37,903 nt of DNA from an uncultured Bacilli bacterium (GCA_947624115.1 CANQIS010000004.1:1-37903), one strand, 5' to 3'. Shown: positions 1 through 9,234, numbered from the stretch's first letter. Made by a program: numbers and translations. The notes: generated by a model not told the origin, from the sequence alone.

Positions 1-935
1 GATGTAAAAGTTTTACCACTATCAATAGTAACATATAACCCAGTTTTACTATTATCTAAATAGATTTTACCAGTATTAATTGCAAACCCCAAGTTCTCAT
101 TTAAAAAAACGAATTTTGCCTCATTACTGACTTGTATTACATCATCAGATACAATATAAAAATTTTTGCCATTATCTTTACTTCTTAAAACATGAACTAA
201 CATATTTTGCCCTAATACATTATCAACTTTACCAAATCTTAATATAGTATCGTCAAATTTCTTTTCATATAGTACTTCTTCATTATCTGGTAATAAATAA
301 TTATCATTTTCATTAAAATTACTAGAGTCATCTATATTTATATCATAATTATTTTTATCAATTATATTTCCATTTTTATCTTTAACAAATGTTTCTGTTC
401 TTTTAGATTTTATTTTACCATTATTATCATAATATGTATATTCAACGCTATTTGGGACATTTGGATTGTCAAAAGGATCATATCCACCTTTACCAAAGTC
501 ACCATGTACTTTTACTTTTGTACCCATTAAAAGAAATCCATAGTAATCATAATAATCAACATCAACATGAAGAAATGAAGAAACAACTGCCACATATTTT
601 TGGTTATCTAGAGTTGTGGTATGTTCAGGTCTATAACTAAAAATGGTTGCAAAACTTATAATAGGCAAGAAAATGGAAATAAGCACTATTATAGGTATAG
701 TACCTAATAATGAAAAAATGACAACTTTCTTTTTATTATCAGTAGATTTATATATTTGTTGAAATACACCAACTATAAAACCAATAACAGAGATTAAAAT
801 TATAAGAATAATAAGCCATAATCTAAATCTCATATTCATTAAATATAAGATAAAATTAATTAGTATGTTAAAACCAATAAAGAGCAAATCACAAATAAAT
901 ATATTATCTCTTATCTTATTAAATATTTTTTTCAT
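1..935 (-). CDS. Membrane protein with Asp-box (BNR-like) motifs, partial (3' end beyond window)
   Basis: Not in the ORF track because it has no stop inside the window. Reading the minus strand from ATG at 935 is open to position 1: MKKIFNKIRDNIFICDLLFIGFNILINFILYLMNMRFRLWLIILIILISVIGFIVG... ending ...LRSKDNGKNFYIVSDD...GKIYLDNSKTGLYVTIDSGKTFTS. Hydrophobic N-terminus; two S/TxDxGxxF Asp-box-like motifs. Confidence 0.75.
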   Translation of the reverse strand, partial: MKKIFNKIRDNIFICDLLFIGFNILINFILYLMNMRFRLWLIILIILISVIGFIVGVFQQIYKSTDNKKKVVIFSLLGTIPIIVLISIFLPIISFATIFSYRPEHTTTLDNQKYVAVVSSFLHVDVDYYDYYGFLLMGTKVKVHGDFGKGGYDPFDNPNVPNSVEYTYYDNNGKIKSKRTETFVKDKNGNIIDKNNYDINIDDSSNFNENDNYLLPDNEEVLYEKKFDDTILRFGKVDNVLGQNMLVHVLRSKDNGKNFYIVSDDVIQVSNEAKFVFLNENLGFAINTGKIYLDNSKTGLYVTIDSGKTFT

Positions 936-944
936 TATCATCAC

Positions 945-1961
945 CTATTTTAAAATTATACTTTTTTCATAATCTTTTAAATAATTTTCTTTTAGTATTA
1001 ACTTTTGTTCTTTTATAACAAAAGTTGAAACATTTGGAATCTCTATATTATCTTCATGTTCCATAATTTTAGTTCTATAATAAATCAATTCATCATTTAT
1101 AATTTCAAATGTTCCAGATGATCTTTCAATTATTTTTTTAGTTTTTCCATCATTATAATAAACATCTAAAGTAGCAATCCATTCATTTTTATTGTTTTCA
1201 ATTTTCAAACTAGGTAAAAAATATACCATTAAATTTGATTTTTCAGTATATAAAGTGTGAAATGAATTTAAATTTCCTAATATTTTAGAATATTCTTTTA
1301 TTTGCCAATCATTACAATAATTTCCATTTCTAATATTATAAGAAATAGTATTATAAATTATATTTCCCTTAACTGAATAATCAACAATAGTAATGTTAAC
1401 ATCATCATCATAAAAATATGTAGTGTTATTACAAGAAATATGCTTTAAAGTATTGAGATAACTTTTTATTTCACTTGTTAAAACACTTTTTCCTCTAAAG
1501 TTTTTATAAGAATAACTATTTTCATTATTTTTCATTAAAAAAGAGAATTTTGGAACACCTAGATTTATTAATTTATCCTCAGTATGATTATATCTAACAT
1601 GTTCTATATCATAACCAAAAGGAATTAACTTATATAAAACAATAGAAACAATAAAAATGATTGGTAGTATATATATCATTAATTTTTTGTTTATTTGGTT
1701 TTTAATTTTTCTTCTTTCTTCATGTAAGGTCTTTTCAATATCTAAATTGTTTTTTTTCTCAACTTGTAAAATACTATAAATATCTGTATCTAAGACATCG
1801 GCTAATCTTTCAAGAATAGTAATATCTGGTAAACTTAAACCTCGCTCCCATTTACTAACTGCTTTATCAGTTACGAATAATTTATCGCCAAGTTGCTGTT
1901 GAGTTAATTTTTTTTCTTTTCTAAGAGATGCAATATGTTTTCCAATTTTATTATTATCCAT
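945..1961 (-). CDS. XRE-family HTH regulator with C-terminal transmembrane and extracytoplasmic domain
   Basis: N-terminal MDNNKIGKHIASLRKEKKLTQQQLGDKLFVTDKAVSKWERGLSLPDITILERLADVL is a classic XRE HTH; hydrophobic segment LMIYILPIIFIVSIVLYKLI, then about 190 aa. Confidence 0.9.
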   Translation of the reverse strand: MDNNKIGKHIASLRKEKKLTQQQLGDKLFVTDKAVSKWERGLSLPDITILERLADVLDTDIYSILQVEKKNNLDIEKTLHEERRKIKNQINKKLMIYILPIIFIVSIVLYKLIPFGYDIEHVRYNHTEDKLINLGVPKFSFLMKNNENSYSYKNFRGKSVLTSEIKSYLNTLKHISCNNTTYFYDDDVNITIVDYSVKGNIIYNTISYNIRNGNYCNDWQIKEYSKILGNLNSFHTLYTEKSNLMVYFLPSLKIENNKNEWIATLDVYYNDGKTKKIIERSSGTFEIINDELIYYRTKIMEHEDNIEIPNVSTFVIKEQKLILKENYLKDYEKSIILK

Positions 1962-2094
1962 AATCTTTTCACCTCAAATCAATTATACTATAAAATATAT
2001 GCATATAATCTCGACTGTTAGTTTACAAATATTTAAGCCATTGTAAAAACATTGTTTGTCTATTAAATAACTGGTTTTTCTACAACTATTAAAG

Positions 2095-2665
2095 TTATAA
2101 TTAATCATAAAGTAATTATTATAAATATGCCTGTAATAGTAGAAAATCTTCTAGAAAAATCTTTAATCCAAAATTCTACTACAAATGCTAAACTAACTAA
2201 CATAGCTTGGGCAACAGCTAAAAAAATATAAATTCTGATGTTTTCTTGTGAGATTCTTATCTCTTTAATCAATGAAATATATTCCTCCTATAATTATCAA
2301 TGAAGCACCAATTCAAAACCAATTTGTAAAAGCATCAATTTTAAAAAAAACAACCAATAAAAGAAATAACTTGAATAATAAAACCTACAATTTGAAATTT
2401 ATTTAATCTTTTTATACTAGATTCTATTCTAGCAATTTCAGTATGACTTACTTTAGCTAGTTCAAATATTTCTAATAACTTTTTTTTGCCAATTACTCTG
2501 CCTCTATATGATTTATCAAGAATTAACATAGATAATTCCCCATAAAAATAATCTCTCATATTTTCAGGCACATAGTCTTCTAGTTGCTCTGCTTTCTTTT
2601 TCACCTAAATCCCATTCAGTTTCTAATAATTCAACAGCTCTTTTCATATCCTTATATTTCATAAT
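2095..2665 (-). pseudogene. Frameshifted small membrane protein gene (unknown family)
   Basis: Consecutive minus-strand frames join into one plausible protein: MKYKDMKRAVELLETEWDLGEK / KKAEQLEDYVPENMRDYF...FIIQVISFIGCFF / KIDAFTNWF*IGASLIIIGGIYF / SLIKEIRISQENIRIYIFLAVAQAMLVSLAFVVEFWIKDFSRRFSTITGIFIIITL. Breaks fall at an A-run and a T8 run, plus an in-frame TGA. Confidence 0.55.
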
Positions 2666-2723
2666 TTACATCATTCCTAATAATATTATTATACCAGAAC
2701 AAAATTCAAAACAAGTTTTGAAT

Positions 2724-2812
2724 ATTTAAGTTCACACTTAAATGTTTCTGCTTCAAAGAATCGTTTCCTACCTGCTAAAGCAGACTTAAAATCCGATAGT
2801 CGCTACCGTACT
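2724..2812 (-). mobile_element. IS605/TnpB right-end / omegaRNA-like scaffold (copy 1)
   Basis: Minus strand AGTACGGTAGCGACTATCGGATTTTAAGTCTGCTTTAGCAGGTAGG...GCAGAAACATTTAAGTGTGAACTTAAA directly follows a TnpB C-terminal remnant; ends in hairpin TTTAAGT-GTGA-ACTTAAA followed by TTCAA. Gapless similarity to 10717-10805. Confidence 0.65.
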
Positions 2813-2824
2813 TGATAATTTTTA

Positions 2825-2993
2825 TTATTTTAATTTATTCATAGTTTCCTTGTTTTGAATTGCAGTTCGTCCATATGTTGACTTCTTTCATATATTGTTT
2901 TAAACTTTCAAACATGATATTTTTGCTAGCATTATAATCTCTATCTAACTCATTATGACATTTCGGACATTCGTAATATCTTATATTTAAATC
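2825..2993 (-). pseudogene. TnpB (IS200/IS605 OrfB) C-terminal remnant
   Basis: Translation GDLNIRYYECPKCHNELDRDYNASKNIMFESLKQYMKE carries the TnpB zinc-finger half CPxC plus DRDxNAxxNI motif; then a frameshift to YGRTAIQNKETMNKLK*. No N-terminal part present. Confidence 0.75.
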
Positions 2994-3080
2994 ACCACCA
3001 AATATGTATTAACATAATAGTGCATGAAATTGTGTTCGTCAATAATTAATTAACATTTTTTAGAATAAAATTCCTAATAT

Positions 3081-3104
3081 AAAAAAAAACTAGTGGCAAC
3101 TAGT
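3081..3104 (-). terminator. Rho-independent terminator of hsp20
   Basis: Minus strand ACTAGT-TGCC-ACTAGT followed by a T run, immediately after the hsp20 stop. Confidence 0.75.
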
Positions 3105-3522
3105 CTTTAATTTCAATATATTTTTTTTCTTCGACTTGTTTTCTTTCTTCTTTTTTAGGAACTTCAATTCTTAATGTACCATTTTTAAAGTTTGCTTTGA
3201 TATCTTCTTCATCGACATCATTACCTATATAAAAACTTCTTGAACATTCTCCATAGTATCTTTCTTTACGTACAAATTTACCTTTGTGATCTTTTTCTTC
3301 ATTATCGTTGCTTGTTTTGGCATTTATGATTAAATAACCATCTTCAATATTCATTTTAATATCTTCTCTATTGAAACCAGGTAAATCAATCAAAAGTTCA
3401 AAGGAATCATCATGTTCTTTAATATCTGTTTGCATAATTTTGCTTTCGTTAATTTTGAAAAAAGAATCATTAAATACATCATCAAACAAATCGAAATCTC
3501 TTTTTCTTGGTACTAACATCAT
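3100..3522 (-). CDS. Hsp20/alpha-crystallin family small heat shock protein
   Basis: MMLVPRKRDFDLFDDVFNDSFF...FELLIDLPGFNREDIKMNIEDGYLIINAK...RKERYYGECSRSFYI...ANFKNGTLRIEVPKKE: alpha-crystallin domain. Confidence 0.95.
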   Translation of the reverse strand: MMLVPRKRDFDLFDDVFNDSFFKINESKIMQTDIKEHDDSFELLIDLPGFNREDIKMNIEDGYLIINAKTSNDNEEKDHKGKFVRKERYYGECSRSFYIGNDVDEEDIKANFKNGTLRIEVPKKEERKQVEEKKYIEIKD

Positions 3523-3635
3523 ATATATCTACTTCCTTTCATTTTATGTGTTGCCAACATTTTAGGTAGCACATTAATATAAGCTCGTACCGTAGTAACT
3601 ACTTTTCTTACTACATTTATAATATATCACTATTT

Positions 3636-3662
3636 TTGGCACTTGTCAAGTATGAGTGCTAA
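3636..3662. promoter_or_regulatory. CIRCE operator (HrcA site)
   Basis: TTGGCACTT-N9-GAGTGCTAA, close to consensus TTAGCACTC-N9-GAGTGCTAA. On the minus strand it overlaps TTGACA-17 nt-TATATT upstream of hsp20. Confidence 0.85.
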
Positions 3663-3709
3663 AAATATTTTTGATTGTAAACTATATTTTTTATAAATTT
3701 ATTGCAATG

Positions 3710-4684
3710 TTAATTTTGATGATATATTTGTTGTCCTTTGATTAAATCATAATTTATAAGTTCTGAGCCATCAATGTTTTCTTTGTTCATATCCACGCAT
3801 GTAATTTGACTATTTTCATAAGTTGTATAATAATAAATTCCTTTATCTAGGTTGCAACATGAACTATAGATGGTAATTTCATATTGGTCTTCACCCATGT
3901 GAACACACCCTCTTTGTTGTTCAACAGAACCTAAAATATGGAAAAATTGACTAATGCTTTCTGACTCTGAATCACCAGAGATAGAATTCATTTTGGTAAA
4001 TGTAGCTTTAACAAAACGTGAAGCCGATGATAAATCGCCAGGTAGTCCAAGTGCACCCATGCCACGACTATATGTTTCTAAATTTAATTTTTTAGAAAAG
4101 TTATTGGTTGGTTGCTCAATAGATAAATTCATATAGTTATTTAAATTAAACATGTGAATATCAAAGGTTGGATTATTTGTAAGAATTCCTACTTGATTGT
4201 CATAGATCTTTAAACCTTCTTTGATGCATTCAACCGTTATTGATGAATCTTTATCACATATAATCCAATGTAGTGGCGAGGCTGGTAAATCATCACTAAA
4301 ATTAATTTTAGCAATATTTATTTTATTTAATAATTTTTTTACTTCATTAAGGTTAGCACATTGTGATAAAATCCAAGGTATAAATTCAAATGGAGCAATA
4401 TTATCCATATCTGCTTTTTCTTCTTTATAGTCGGCATTAGTTGGAAAATTTAATCCTGCCATTCCGACACCTTTTTCATTAATAGCATCATAATAAAGAG
4501 GATAATCATTTGCTACATAAGCCATACCTATAATAGCGTAATGTTTATCGATGTTACCTTTTTTTCTAAATTTAAATGGATAATTTCTTGGAGTAATTGT
4601 CACTGTTTCTTTATATGAATATTCTAAATCTAAATTTCTTCCAAAATAATGATCTTTGGTATGATAAGTTATTGCAGTACACAT
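3710..4684 (-). CDS. bsh: Choloylglycine hydrolase family (bile salt hydrolase / penicillin V acylase)
   Basis: MCTAITYHTKDHYFGRNLDLEYSYKETVTITPRNYPF; N-terminal Cys nucleophile, GRNLDLE, VGMAGLNFP, LTNNPTF, GDLSSASRFVKA family motifs. Confidence 0.93.
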   Translation of the reverse strand: MCTAITYHTKDHYFGRNLDLEYSYKETVTITPRNYPFKFRKKGNIDKHYAIIGMAYVANDYPLYYDAINEKGVGMAGLNFPTNADYKEEKADMDNIAPFEFIPWILSQCANLNEVKKLLNKINIAKINFSDDLPASPLHWIICDKDSSITVECIKEGLKIYDNQVGILTNNPTFDIHMFNLNNYMNLSIEQPTNNFSKKLNLETYSRGMGALGLPGDLSSASRFVKATFTKMNSISGDSESESISQFFHILGSVEQQRGCVHMGEDQYEITIYSSCCNLDKGIYYYTTYENSQITCVDMNKENIDGSELINYDLIKGQQIYHQN

Positions 4685-4771
4685 AATAAATTCCTTTCTT
4701 TTTTATAATTTTGTTATTATGATTTAAATTGTTTAATTTTAGTTTAAGTTGTAGTTTTTAGTATATATTGT

Positions 4772-5284
4772 TTATGCTTTGCAAGCATTTAATTTTTGTG
4801 TAAAATCTGAGCCATTGCAACATATTCTACTTGCTATATCTTTATATTCATCAAATTTTGAATTATTGCATTCCTCAGCAGTTACGCAATATAAATAATT
4901 TTTATCTTGTTTATAAATAGTAACTTTAGTAGCATTAATATCAAAATTTTCACCTGTTTTCGGATTAGTAAAGTTATCCGCTAAATATGAAACATTACTA
5001 TTACCATTACTATTACCATCACTATTACCATCTTGTAATTGTTTTACAGTTACAGTTACAGAATTATTACAAGATTTTTTTAATGTAGCAATTTTGCCTT
5101 CAACATCATCAGTAGTCCAATTTTGAGCCGCTCTTATTAATTCATTTAATTGATCATAATATACTTTTTCTTTTTGTTTATTGGCAGTATTAGTTATAGC
5201 AGGTATAGCTACAAGAGCAATAATACCTAGTAAAACGATAACACCCAATAATTCGACTAAAGTAAATCCAGTTTTATTTTTCAT
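4772..5284 (-). CDS. Type II/IV prepilin-like protein
   Basis: Internal start MKNKTGFTLVELLGVIVLLGIIALVAIPAITNT preceded by AAGGTGG; GFTLVE prepilin motif. ORF track start (5338) is upstream. Confidence 0.88.
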   Translation of the reverse strand: MKNKTGFTLVELLGVIVLLGIIALVAIPAITNTANKQKEKVYYDQLNELIRAAQNWTTDDVEGKIATLKKSCNNSVTVTVKQLQDGNSDGNSNGNSNVSYLADNFTNPKTGENFDINATKVTIYKQDKNYLYCVTAEECNNSKFDEYKDIASRICCNGSDFTQKLNACKA

Positions 5285-5309
5285 AATTATTACCACCTTA
5301 TTTTCTAAA

Positions 5310-5621
5310 TTATTTATTTTCATTAATCCAATTTTCAATTTCTTCTTCTGACATATATCCTATTTTATTATCAATTAGGTTTCCATCTTTAAAAAGTAAT
5401 AAAGCTGGAATACTCATAATACCGTATTTTTTTGATAAATTTTGGTTTTCATCAACATTAATTTTGACGATATCAAATTCAGAACGGTTATTGGCTAAAT
5501 TTTCTAATTGAGTAGCAAGCATTCGACAAGGTCCACACCAGTTGGCAAAAAAATCAACTAGTACTAATCCTTTACTTGTTAAATTATCAAAATTGTTTTC
5601 ATTTCCATGTTTGATTTCCAT
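5310..5621 (-). CDS. trxA: Thioredoxin
   Basis: FFANWCGPCRMLATQLE active site. Confidence 0.95.
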   Translation of the reverse strand: MEIKHGNENNFDNLTSKGLVLVDFFANWCGPCRMLATQLENLANNRSEFDIVKINVDENQNLSKKYGIMSIPALLLFKDGNLIDNKIGYMSEEEIENWINENK

Positions 5622-5630
5622 ATTGTTCTC

Positions 5631-6353
5631 CTATCTATATTTTTTTAATATTGACTCTAAATTATCTATTTGTAATTTTCCTTTACTATTTAAGGTTTCA
5701 ATAGAATCAACTGTAATAATATCGTATTTTAAGAATAAATCGATCGTTTTTAAATTTAATTCATCAACATTATCTTCACTTTTATAATCTTCTAGCATTT
5801 CTTCAAATTCATCAATAATATTTACTGTTTTGGATACTAGACCAGATAATAATGGTGTCTTAGTTAAAATTGGTTCTTTTAATTTTGAATCTTGTAGAAT
5901 ATCTGATGCTTTAAAAATTGGTAATGAAATGGCAAAAAGAAGAATAAAAGAAATTATAAAATAATGGATTCCTCCTACTAGCATTCCTAATATTTTGCTT
6001 GGTAGACCTAAAATAAAAGTCGTATTTAAAATTTTTTCAAAAATAGTAGTTGCTAATAATAGCATTCTAAAAATTATCATTAATATACCTAAAACGAGTA
6101 AAAAAGCAATTAATTCGTATAGAAGTATATTAATAGCTGTTAATCCTTTAAAAATACCTCCAAATTCAAAAAATGGTAAAATCTGATACATGATTTTAGA
6201 TAATGGATTTTTAAATAAAAATGCGATTATTAAGGCAAGAGCAAATTTTGCAAAGCAAACAACCTCTTTTGTAAAACCTCGACTATATCCTAAACTTAAA
6301 CCCGTAATAATCAATATTATTATAATTATATCAACTATATTCAATTTTCTCAT
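5631..6353 (-). CDS. CvpA family membrane protein
   Basis: MRKLNIVDIIIIILIITGLSLGYSRGFTKEVV, multiple TM segments; adjacent to trxA and divergent from rnhC as in Bacillus neighbourhoods. Confidence 0.85.
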   Translation of the reverse strand: MRKLNIVDIIIIILIITGLSLGYSRGFTKEVVCFAKFALALIIAFLFKNPLSKIMYQILPFFEFGGIFKGLTAINILLYELIAFLLVLGILMIIFRMLLLATTIFEKILNTTFILGLPSKILGMLVGGIHYFIISFILLFAISLPIFKASDILQDSKLKEPILTKTPLLSGLVSKTVNIIDEFEEMLEDYKSEDNVDELNLKTIDLFLKYDIITVDSIETLNSKGKLQIDNLESILKKYR

Positions 6354-6440
6354 TCCTTCCCTATTATGATTATATTACATTTTTAAGAAAAAATAAAGTA
6401 TTTTATTTTTTTTTAATATCGTGATAAAATAAAGGTGGTG

Positions 6441-7397
6441 ATGAAAGTGACAATTACTTTAAAAGTTAGTGAAAATACTAAACAAGAAATGATAGAATTT
6501 TTTGAGGAATTTAAAAGGCCAAAAACTCCTGCTTATGCGATTTTTCAGGCTGATGATGCAGATACAGTTGTAACACTTTATGAATCTGGTAAAGCTGTTT
6601 TTCAAGGAATAAGTGCAGATATTTCAGCTCAAATGTGGATTGAACGTGAAAGGCATTTAAATCCTCTAAAAAAAGTGGAAACTACTAACAGTGAAAAGAA
6701 AGAAAAAAAGGAAAAAGAAAAAATAGTAATAAATCCTAAAATATATTATTCTAATTCGATTGGTTCTGATGAAGTTGGAACTGGTGATTATTTTGGACCA
6801 ATAGTAGTCACTAGTGCATATGTAACTAAGGAGGATATTTCTTTTTTAGAGGAAATTGGTGTTAAAGATTCAAAAAAATTAACTGATGAAAAAATATTAG
6901 AAATTGTACCTAAAATAATAAAAAAAATTAAATATTATAGTATAGTACTATCAAACAAAGAGTATAATCAAAAGTATTCTTCAGATATTAATATGAATAA
7001 AATTAAAGCTATTTTGCATAATAAGGTTTTAAATAATTTAACTAATGAAGTAAAAAATTATGATTACGTAGTCGTAGATGAATTTGCTAAACCTTATGTC
7101 TACTTTAATTATTTAAAAGATATTCCTAATGTATATCGAAAAATTACTTTTATGACTAAGGCTGAGGATAAGTGCTTATCTGTTGCCTGTGCTTCTATTA
7201 TAAGTCGTTATATTTTTATCAAAGAATTTTCTAAATTAAGTGAGAATTTAGGTATATTATTACCAAAGGGAGCTTCTACTAGTGTCGATGAGGTCGGCGT
7301 TAAAATTGTAAAGAAGTATGGTATTGAAAAATTGGACGAGATTGCTAAAGTGAGTTTTAAAAACACAGAAAAAATTAAAGAAAAAATTAACAATTAA
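6441..7397 (+). CDS. rnhC: Ribonuclease HIII
   Basis: N-terminal TBP-like domain then SIGSDEVGTGDYFGPIVVTSAYV...GVKDSKKL...VDEFAKP...SVACASIISRY. Confidence 0.95.
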   Translation: MKVTITLKVSENTKQEMIEFFEEFKRPKTPAYAIFQADDADTVVTLYESGKAVFQGISADISAQMWIERERHLNPLKKVETTNSEKKEKKEKEKIVINPKIYYSNSIGSDEVGTGDYFGPIVVTSAYVTKEDISFLEEIGVKDSKKLTDEKILEIVPKIIKKIKYYSIVLSNKEYNQKYSSDINMNKIKAILHNKVLNNLTNEVKNYDYVVVDEFAKPYVYFNYLKDIPNVYRKITFMTKAEDKCLSVACASIISRYIFIKEFSKLSENLGILLPKGASTSVDEVGVKIVKKYGIEKLDEIAKVSFKNTEKIKEKINN

Positions 7398-7438
7398 AAA
7401 AGATATAAATAGTTTATTGAAATTTTATATCTTTTTTG
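7395..7438. terminator. Bidirectional terminator between rnhC and queH
   Basis: AAAAAAGATATAAA...TTTTATATCTTTTTT inverted repeat between convergent genes. Confidence 0.7.
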
Positions 7439-7451
7439 TTTTTATAAATTA

Positions 7452-8057
7452 TTATATTTTTCTTTTAGAATATATACAACCACAATAATTTTGTCGATAT
7501 AAATTATATATATTTGATAATTCTATTGACCTTTTATAACCATTTTTCTTTTTAAAATCAGAATATAAAAATTTGGTTTGATATTTATTTTCTAATTTAG
7601 TTCCTATTTCATTTATTTTATTAGCATTTTTATAAGGACTTAATGATAAGGTTGTTGTAAAGTAATCATATTTTAATTTTTCGGCTAGTTTAGCTGTCTT
7701 ATCCATTCGAAGTTCATAACATTTAAAACAACGAATACCTCTTTCTGGAACTGTTTCCAATCCTTTTGCCATATTAAGAAAAACGTCTGGTTCATAATCA
7801 CCTTCGATGAAATCAATAGGATATTTGCAAGGTAGTTCTTTAATTAATCTCTGTTGTTCTTTTACACGTTTTAAATATTCTTCTTCATCTGTTATATTTG
7901 GATTATAGTAAAAAATAGTTATTTTAAAATAATTTGATAAATATTCCAAACAGTAGCTACTACATGGAGCACAACAACTGTGTAAAAGAAGAGTTGGAAT
8001 ATAATTTTTTGTTTGATTTTCTTTTATTATTTCTTCTAGTTTTACTTGATAATTCAT
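7452..8057 (-). CDS. queH: Epoxyqueuosine reductase QueH
   Basis: LLLHSCCAPCSSYCLEYL...FIEGDYEP...ERGIRCFKCYELRM...TTLSLSPYKN; YCGCIYS C-terminus. Confidence 0.92.
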   Translation of the reverse strand: MNYQVKLEEIIKENQTKNYIPTLLLHSCCAPCSSYCLEYLSNYFKITIFYYNPNITDEEEYLKRVKEQQRLIKELPCKYPIDFIEGDYEPDVFLNMAKGLETVPERGIRCFKCYELRMDKTAKLAEKLKYDYFTTTLSLSPYKNANKINEIGTKLENKYQTKFLYSDFKKKNGYKRSIELSNIYNLYRQNYCGCIYSKRKI

Positions 8058-8058
8058 T

Positions 8059-9234
8059 TTATCTAAAATATACCATATAAATGATAAAACCAAAATAAAT
8101 TATATTCATGATTAAGCCATTTATTTTATCGTTAGTTGTCGATTTATATTTAATACCAACCATCATAGCAGTAAGTACACCACCTACTAAACCTCCAATA
8201 TGCGCAAAATTATTGACACCAGATATTAAAAGTCCTAAAATTAAATTCAAAATAATAATAGGAATTATTTGGGAACGAATAACACTTCCTAAGTAAACAC
8301 GGTAATGATATCCAAAATATAAAAGAGCACCCATTAGTCCAAAAATAGCACCACTTGCTCCAACACTAACGGTATTATTTGATATAAATAGTAAACTTAG
8401 TAAATTGCCAGCTATACCACTAATTAAATAGATTAAAGTAAATTTAAATTTACCAAAAAAGCTTTCTAATTGTGGCCCTAAAATATATAAAGCATACATA
8501 TTAAATAGCAAATGGAAAATGCCATTATGTAAAAAAATAGATGTAACTAAACGATATAATTCATATACACCATACTTACCGACAACGGCAGCTTTATATA
8601 AACCACCAAAATCTACTAATGTGTTCGCATCAGTACTGCCTTTACCAAAAATATAAGTTAGTAAGAAAACAATAATATTTAACGCAATAATAATATAAGT
8701 TATGACTGGTTTTTTTACTTTAAATAATTCTTCGGCTTGTGTTGTTTCTTCTTCATTTTTACGGTTTATATCTTTGGTAATTTTTATAAATAATTCGGCA
8801 CCTTTTTCTTTAAAGTCAGTAGCTGATGTAATATTTGGAAAGACTTCCGTAATAAAATCGTAGTTTTTAAAGTCGTTCATTTCTTTTATTTCAACACAAT
8901 CAATATTACCAAAATTGTAATTATCTTTATTTACTTCATCGACGTTATCACCTAAATTTAAGAAAATACTTAATGTTTTTAAGTTCATTGATAATGTTTT
9001 TTTCTTGATTTTTTTAACAATTTGATTTGTTTTAAACAAGTCAAAATTAAATTGTTCATCATTATGAATATAATTTGTAACAATTCTAACAATATTATAA
9101 TCTGATTCTAAATTTTCAAGCCAAATTTCGTTTTTTGCTCCATGTAAAATAATAGGATTATATCCTTGCTCAGTAATGAAAAAATGGAGTAATTTCATTA
9201 CTTTTTCATCTAATTCATTAACTGTCATATTCAT
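8059..9234 (-). CDS. Rhomboid family intramembrane serine protease
   Basis: FLHNGIFHLLFNMYALYILGPQLE, SVGASGAIFGLMGALLYFG (catalytic Ser), NNFAHIGGLVGG (catalytic His). Confidence 0.93.
   Translation of the reverse strand: MNMTVNELDEKVMKLLHFFITEQGYNPIILHGAKNEIWLENLESDYNIVRIVTNYIHNDEQFNFDLFKTNQIVKKIKKKTLSMNLKTLSIFLNLGDNVDEVNKDNYNFGNIDCVEIKEMNDFKNYDFITEVFPNITSATDFKEKGAELFIKITKDINRKNEEETTQAEELFKVKKPVITYIIIALNIIVFLLTYIFGKGSTDANTLVDFGGLYKAAVVGKYGVYELYRLVTSIFLHNGIFHLLFNMYALYILGPQLESFFGKFKFTLIYLISGIAGNLLSLLFISNNTVSVGASGAIFGLMGALLYFGYHYRVYLGSVIRSQIIPIIILNLILGLLISGVNNFAHIGGLVGGVLTAMMVGIKYKSTTNDKINGLIMNIIYFGFIIYMVYFR

Noticed and set aside
434-640. 68-aa + strand ORF
   Set aside because: Antisense to the partial Asp-box protein, which is open across the whole region; low-complexity composition.
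2341-2604. TGA read as tryptophan (genetic code 4) to rescue the broken membrane gene
   Set aside because: Other lesions remain after recoding, and the core genes in the window read with TGG as Trp and end mostly with TAA; no support for recoding.
3371-3565. 64-aa + strand ORF
   Set aside because: Antisense to hsp20 N-terminus.
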